In this document: positions 60,295-64,000 of the stretch, piece by piece
Position numbering within the stretch: position 1 is the first letter of the stretch
Layout of the letters: every line of letters begins with the position of its first letter
Assembly: GCA_964370395.1 (NCBI GenBank)
Contig: CAYJIZ010000004.1
Coordinates: 67,549 to 131,548, forward strand
Source of the DNA: JBGUVL01 sp964370395
Lineage (GTDB): Bacteria; Bacillota_I; Bacilli_A; Erysipelotrichales; Erysipelotrichaceae
DNA length: 64,000 nt
Direction: 5' to 3'
Position numbers and translations under genes: made by a program
Notes under the pieces: model-generated
Database searches by the model: none
What the model saw: the letters and a program-made list of their open reading frames with translations, nothing else
Told to the model about the DNA's origin: nothing

Positions 60295-61393
60295 ATACAT
60301 TAAATCGAAAATGCATGACATCTCCATCTTGTACAACATAATCTTTTCCTTCTAAACGAAGTTTTCCTGCTTCTTTTACTGCTTGTTCACTTCCTAAGGC
60401 ATCAATATCATCATAAGAGAATACTTCTGCACGAATGAATCCGCGTTGGAAATCCGTATGAATAATTCCAGCACATTCAGGAGCGCTCATCCCACGGCGA
60501 AACGTCCATGCTCGAACTTCTTGTACTCCTGCTGTAAAGTAAGTACATAAATCAAGCATATGGTAACTTGCTCTGATTACTTTGTCCAATCCACTTTCTT
60601 CAATTCCTAAGTCTTGAAGGAAAATTTCTTTTTCTTCTTTATCCAAAGAAGAAAGTTCTTCTTCAATACGTGCACAAATCGCAACAACATCATTGTTTTC
60701 ACTTTCTGCTAGTTGCTTAACTTGTACATAATAAGGATTTGCATCTGGGTTCGCAATTTCTTCTTCACTCATATTCGCTACGTAAATCATCGGTTTAATC
60801 GTTAATAAACTAAAGCTTTTTACTAATTGAAACTCTTCTTTATTTAACTCTACACTACGTGCAGGGCGACAATTAACCAATGCTTCCAATAGTTTTTCTA
60901 ATACTTTCTTTTCCAATAGTGCATCTTGTTCCTTGGCTTTCACTTTACGCTCCACCTTAGACAAACGATTTTCTACTGTTTGTTGGTCTGCTAACACTAA
61001 CTCTAAGTTAATGATTTCGATATCACGAATTGGATCGACACTTCCTTCCACATGCGTAATGTTTTCATCATCAAAACAACGAACGACATGACAAATAGCA
61101 TCGGTTAAACGAATGTTCGATAAGAATTGGTTTCCCAATCCTTCTCCTTTGCTCGCTCCTTTTACTAATCCTGCAATATCAGTAAATTCAAATGTCGTAT
61201 TGATCGCTTTCTTCGTTTTTACGATATCGACCAAACGATCCACTCGAAAATCTGGTACTTCGACAACTCCTACATTTGGTTCTATGGTAGCAAATGGATA
61301 GTTTGCTGCTTCCACTTGCGATTTTGTTATTGCGTTAAATAATGTTGACTTCCCTACGTTTGGTAGTCCTACAATTCCTGCTGTTAATGGCAT
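60293..61393 (-). CDS. ychF: Ribosome-binding ATPase YchF (OLA1-like)
   Basis: A 366-residue Obg-related P-loop protein that hydrolyses ATP and binds ribosomes. Motifs are G1 GLPNVGKSTLFNAIT (about 8-22), DIAGLVKGASKGEGLGNQFL (G3, about 68-87) and the NMSEEE region (about 203) in place of NKxD. The C-terminal TGS domain has YFTAGVQEVRAWTF and FIRAEVFSYDDI. The start at MPLTAGIVG (61393) matches the family; the longer frame lacks an SD. Confidence 0.95.
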   Translation of the reverse strand: MPLTAGIVGLPNVGKSTLFNAITKSQVEAANYPFATIEPNVGVVEVPDFRVDRLVDIVKTKKAINTTFEFTDIAGLVKGASKGEGLGNQFLSNIRLTDAICHVVRCFDDENITHVEGSVDPIRDIEIINLELVLADQQTVENRLSKVERKVKAKEQDALLEKKVLEKLLEALVNCRPARSVELNKEEFQLVKSFSLLTIKPMIYVANMSEEEIANPDANPYYVQVKQLAESENNDVVAICARIEEELSSLDKEEKEIFLQDLGIEESGLDKVIRASYHMLDLCTYFTAGVQEVRAWTFRRGMSAPECAGIIHTDFQRGFIRAEVFSYDDIDALGSEQAVKEAGKLRLEGKDYVVQDGDVMHFRFNV

Positions 61394-61464
61394 AATATCA
61401 CTCTCTTTCAACTGTTATAGTTTACCTTCTTTTGCTACTTAATTCAAGATTTATTAAGAAAACA

Positions 61465-62019
61465 TTATAGATAGATAAACAATCCTACAAGTCCACTAAA
61501 AATTAAAATAATCATCGGATTCATTTTCTTATAACGAAGCAAGTAAAATCCGATCACAAAGATAACAATCGCACTACAATTAATTCCACCTATTACGATG
61601 GGTGCATTCACATTATTCAATAAAGCACTCATGAAAATAGAAATGGATGCCGATATGATCAATCCAATGGAGACAGCACGTAATCCAATTAATACATAAG
61701 ATACACGATGATTGTCCTTATGTTTTTGAAAAAACTTATGCAATGCTACACTGACAAAAATACCAACAATAATACACCCTAAAGTAGCAACGATAGCTCC
61801 TGCAACTCCACCAACGCGCATCCCCACAAATGTCGCTGAGTTAATCGCAATCGGTCCAGGTGTCATTTGGGATAAAGTAATTAGATTTACGAAATCCTGT
61901 TGGCTTAACCAATGAAAGCTCTCCACCATCTCACTTTGAATTAAAGGGAGTATCGCATACCCACCACCGATACTAACTGCACCAATTTTTAAGAAGGCTA
62001 AAAACAATTCCCACAACAT
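61465..62019 (-). CDS. Chromate transporter-type membrane protein, subunit 2
   Basis: A 184-residue half-size CHR protein with about six helices. It has KIGAVSIGGGYAILPLIQSEMV (read as GAVSIGGGYAILPLI, about 13-27) and SQMTPGPIAINSATFVGMR (about 50-68). Paired half-size CHR genes form one transporter; chromate itself is only one proposed substrate. It starts within the stop codon of its partner (TAATG). Confidence 0.88.
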   Translation of the reverse strand: MLWELFLAFLKIGAVSIGGGYAILPLIQSEMVESFHWLSQQDFVNLITLSQMTPGPIAINSATFVGMRVGGVAGAIVATLGCIIVGIFVSVALHKFFQKHKDNHRVSYVLIGLRAVSIGLIISASISIFMSALLNNVNAPIVIGGINCSAIVIFVIGFYLLRYKKMNPMIILIFSGLVGLFIYL

Positions 62020-62570
62020 TATTTTACCCTCCTAACAAGCACATAAACGATACAAATTAAGATGGCTACCAATAAGATTAAAAAGGCATTTATTTGCATG
62101 ATAAAACTAGCAAAGAAGGATGCCCCTAACATTAGGTATAAGAAGTAATCTTTGCTTTTTACTAAGCTTGTTGACATTGTTACTAAAACATCTACAAGCA
62201 AAACCAAAACACCTGCTTCCATCCCATGTAAGATAGCAGAAATTACTTCATTCGCAATAAATGCATCATAAAAATTAGAGATGATTCCCAATAAGATCAT
62301 CGGTGGTAATACAGAACCAAAACAAGCAAGGATTACCCCTTTTGTATTCGCAATGCGATACCCGCTTAACGCACTTAAGTTAATCGCGATTGCACCAGGT
62401 GATGATTGTGCTATTGTCGCCATATCAATCAACTCTTCTTTTGAAAAATAGTGATACTTATCTACAAATGCTTTTTCCACCATCGGGATTACAACATATC
62501 CTCCCCCAAACGTGAATGCACTAATTTTAAACATCTCAATAAAGATGTGCCAATATTCTATTTTTTTCAT
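62019..62570 (-). CDS. Chromate transporter-type membrane protein, subunit 1
   Basis: A 183-residue half-size CHR protein. FKISAFTFGGGYVVIPMVEK (about 14-33) and AQSSPGAIAINLSALSGYR (about 54-72) are the family motifs, parallel to those of its partner. About six helices. A promoter TTTACT-17-TATAAT lies upstream on the reverse strand near 62600-62630. Confidence 0.88.
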   Translation of the reverse strand: MKKIEYWHIFIEMFKISAFTFGGGYVVIPMVEKAFVDKYHYFSKEELIDMATIAQSSPGAIAINLSALSGYRIANTKGVILACFGSVLPPMILLGIISNFYDAFIANEVISAILHGMEAGVLVLLVDVLVTMSTSLVKSKDYFLYLMLGASFFASFIMQINAFLILLVAILICIVYVLVRRVK

Positions 62571-62712
62571 TGCTTCCCTTCTTTCATACCATAGTATTAT
62601 ACCCTTTTTAAAGGAAATAGTAAAAATCTGTAAGTAGTTTACTAAATGTTAACATTTTTTGTTTTCACTTCCCCATAAATGCGAGTATAATAAAGCATAT
62701 TGAGGTATTGCT

Positions 62713-63477
62713 ATGGAATATGAAGATGTCTTAAACCTTGCTAGCAAAGCAGGAAAAATACTACTACAAAATGGTGCAGAAATTTATCGAGTAGAAGAAA
62801 CCATAACACGCATATGCGAATGCTATGACGTGGAAGATGCCAATGCATTTGTGACTCCTTCCGGTATTTTTATTTCGTTCTTTAAAGCCAACAAAACTTA
62901 CAGCAAAGTCATCCGCACAAAGGAAATCACTTTAAATCTTGAAAAAATCAATCAAGTGAATGACTTGTCTCGTTGCATCCACGCAAAAAACATCTCCATT
63001 GAGCAAGCCAATGAAAAGCTAAAGGCGATTCAATCACAAGTCGGTTACAACAACGCTTTAAAAATGATTGCTTCTGGTTTTATCGCAACCTTTTTCACCT
63101 ACTTCTTTAGCGGAACGCTAATTGATGGAATATGCGCCTTCTTTATTGGTGTTATCGTGCAATTTGTCGCATCGAAATTTGATGCGAAACAAATTAACAG
63201 TATGGTCAAAATCACCATATTATCAAGTTTGCTTACATTACTGACTTTAATTTTAGTCCGTTTTCAAATCGCACAACTAAAAGATAGTATCATCATGGGA
63301 AATCTAATGTTACTTGTACCTGGAGTAGCCATTACGAATGCCATTCGTGATTCCATTTCAGGTGACTTAATCTCTGGTATCACCAGAGGTATGGAAGCAT
63401 GTTTCATCGCCATTGCGCTAGCCTTGGGTGCAGGGGTTACCATTAGTATTTGGATGACTTATCTAGGAGGTATCTAA
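62713..63477 (+). CDS. ThrE-type threonine/serine exporter, large subunit
   Basis: A 254-residue protein. The cytosolic N-terminal half (1-115) has LLQNGAEIYRVEETITRICE and TPSGIFISF, the DUF1212/ThrE signature. The C-terminal half has about five helices (VPGVAITNAIRDSISGDLISG at about 200-220 is typical). With the next gene it forms the split two-subunit version of the amino acid exporter. TATAAT and GAGG precede the ATG; the partner starts two bases after its stop. Confidence 0.9.
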   Translation: MEYEDVLNLASKAGKILLQNGAEIYRVEETITRICECYDVEDANAFVTPSGIFISFFKANKTYSKVIRTKEITLNLEKINQVNDLSRCIHAKNISIEQANEKLKAIQSQVGYNNALKMIASGFIATFFTYFFSGTLIDGICAFFIGVIVQFVASKFDAKQINSMVKITILSSLLTLLTLILVRFQIAQLKDSIIMGNLMLLVPGVAITNAIRDSISGDLISGITRGMEACFIAIALALGAGVTISIWMTYLGGI

Positions 63478-63478
63478 G

Positions 63479-63916
63479 ATGATTGTGAAAATTATTACTG
63501 CTACTCTTGCTACCTTCTTCTTCGGTATCTTATTTAATATAAAAAAAGAACACCTAGCTTATGCTGCTATCGGAGGTGGCATCGGGGCAAGTGCTTATGA
63601 ATTACTAACTTATTTTCATTTTGATAAATATACTTCTATCTTTATCGCTGCTATCGTACTCGCTATTTATTGCGAAAGCATGGCGCGTCACAAGAAAACA
63701 ACCGTTACTACTTTCGCGATCTGCTCATTAATTCCACTCGTTCCAGGAAATGGGATGTACTTAACGATGATTTCACTTGTAAACAACGAGTTCAATAACG
63801 CCATATCTTATGGTTTTGATACACTTGCAAGTGCAGGTTTGCTTGCTTTAGGTATTTTATTTGTTTCTACTTTCGCAAAGTTTTTCAAACCTAAAAACAA
63901 AACGAAAGAAGCTTGA
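63479..63916 (+). CDS. ThrE-type threonine/serine exporter, small subunit (DUF3815)
   Basis: A 145-residue membrane protein with four or five helices. LAYAAIGGGIGASAYELL (about 26) and SLIPLVPGNGMYLTMISLV (about 82-100) match the C-terminal ThrE domain. It ends with a basic tail (FFKPKNKTKEA). It is translationally linked to the large subunit by a GAGG at the end of that gene. Confidence 0.9.
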   Translation: MIVKIITATLATFFFGILFNIKKEHLAYAAIGGGIGASAYELLTYFHFDKYTSIFIAAIVLAIYCESMARHKKTTVTTFAICSLIPLVPGNGMYLTMISLVNNEFNNAISYGFDTLASAGLLALGILFVSTFAKFFKPKNKTKEA

Positions 63917-63945
63917 AAATAGAACTGTATTTCTCTCATTATCGA

Positions 63946-63990
63946 TCGTTAGAAGTTCGCTTCTAACATCCATTTAAAATAATCGAAAAG
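63946..63990 (-). repeat. Partial third copy of the repeat, inverted
   Basis: GTTAGAAG TTCG CTTCTAAC (63948-63967) followed by ATCCATTTAAAATAATCG matches, in reverse orientation, the second half of the 145-bp repeats (42841-42876 and 43247-43282). The element continues toward or past the window edge. Here it stands downstream of the ThrE genes and can act as a terminator-like hairpin. Confidence 0.75.
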
Positions 63991-64000
63991 AAGGGTAACT

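Overview
The window looks like a chromosomal segment of a low-GC, anaerobic, fermentative member of the Bacillota, most likely an Erysipelotrichia-type gut bacterium. This is an inference from three things. Base composition is AT-rich, with AGGAGG-like ribosome binding sites and extended -10 promoters (TGnTATAAT). The rsmG-noc-parA-parB cluster, AddAB and Noc are typical of Bacillota. Metabolism is dominated by PTS sugar uptake, a malic enzyme/class I fumarase operon, rubrerythrin/PerR and a stand-alone glycyl-radical domain. No rRNA, tRNA, CRISPR array, prophage or insertion sequence was recognised.

Layout. 1-7.6 kb holds housekeeping and small genes: a COG2509 flavoprotein cut by the window edge, an aldo/keto reductase, a GNAT gene with a likely 5' frameshift, a lactate/malate dehydrogenase, a DUF5662 protein, a lipoprotein, a small anchored protein and nagA. 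7.7-11 kb is the chromosome segregation block parB-parA-noc-rsmG (reverse strand), followed by a 0.8 kb gene-poor stretch and an atypical LytTR regulator. 12.5-21.5 kb is a catabolic locus: two GntR/UTRA regulators, GNAT, MATE, a HAD phosphatase, a FrlB-like deglycase, a mannose-family PTS (IID, IIC, IIB, IIA) and a second SIS protein. It resembles a glucoselysine/fructoselysine (gfr-type) pathway, and both of its promoters share a 30-bp motif. 21.5-22.6 kb is a perR-rubrerythrin operon with two operator palindromes.

22.7-32.5 kb is a lactose/cellobiose-family PTS operon with three GH1 phospho-glycosidase paralogues separated by two membrane-protein genes, read away from a divergent PRD/EIIA activator. 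All three GH1 proteins carry Gln where the acid/base Glu is expected. 32.6-35.7 kb has a 77-residue glycyl-radical protein and three tandem DegV (FakB-like) genes. 35.7-42.7 kb (forward strand) has yigZ, addB and addA, with a parS-like site inside the first codons of addB, and an unknown HTH-like protein.

42.7-43.4 kb holds two 145-bp direct repeats bracketing a very small hydrophobic peptide that looks like a type I toxin. 43.4-46.7 kb is malic enzyme-fumarase alpha-fumarase beta-cutC. 46.8-51 kb (forward) has an XRE membrane regulator, an HD protein, an Mrp ATPase, an AraC regulator and an EamA transporter. 51-57 kb is a fructose-family PTS with two class II aldolases and a PRD activator, with five copies of an operator-like motif. 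57.2-62.6 kb (reverse) has a SIS protein, rarA, a ROK kinase, ychF and a two-gene chromate-type transporter. The window ends with a split ThrE-type exporter (forward) and a third, inverted copy of the repeat element.

Many start sites were moved inward from the longest open frame because a Shine-Dalgarno (SD) sequence fits a later codon; these cases are noted.
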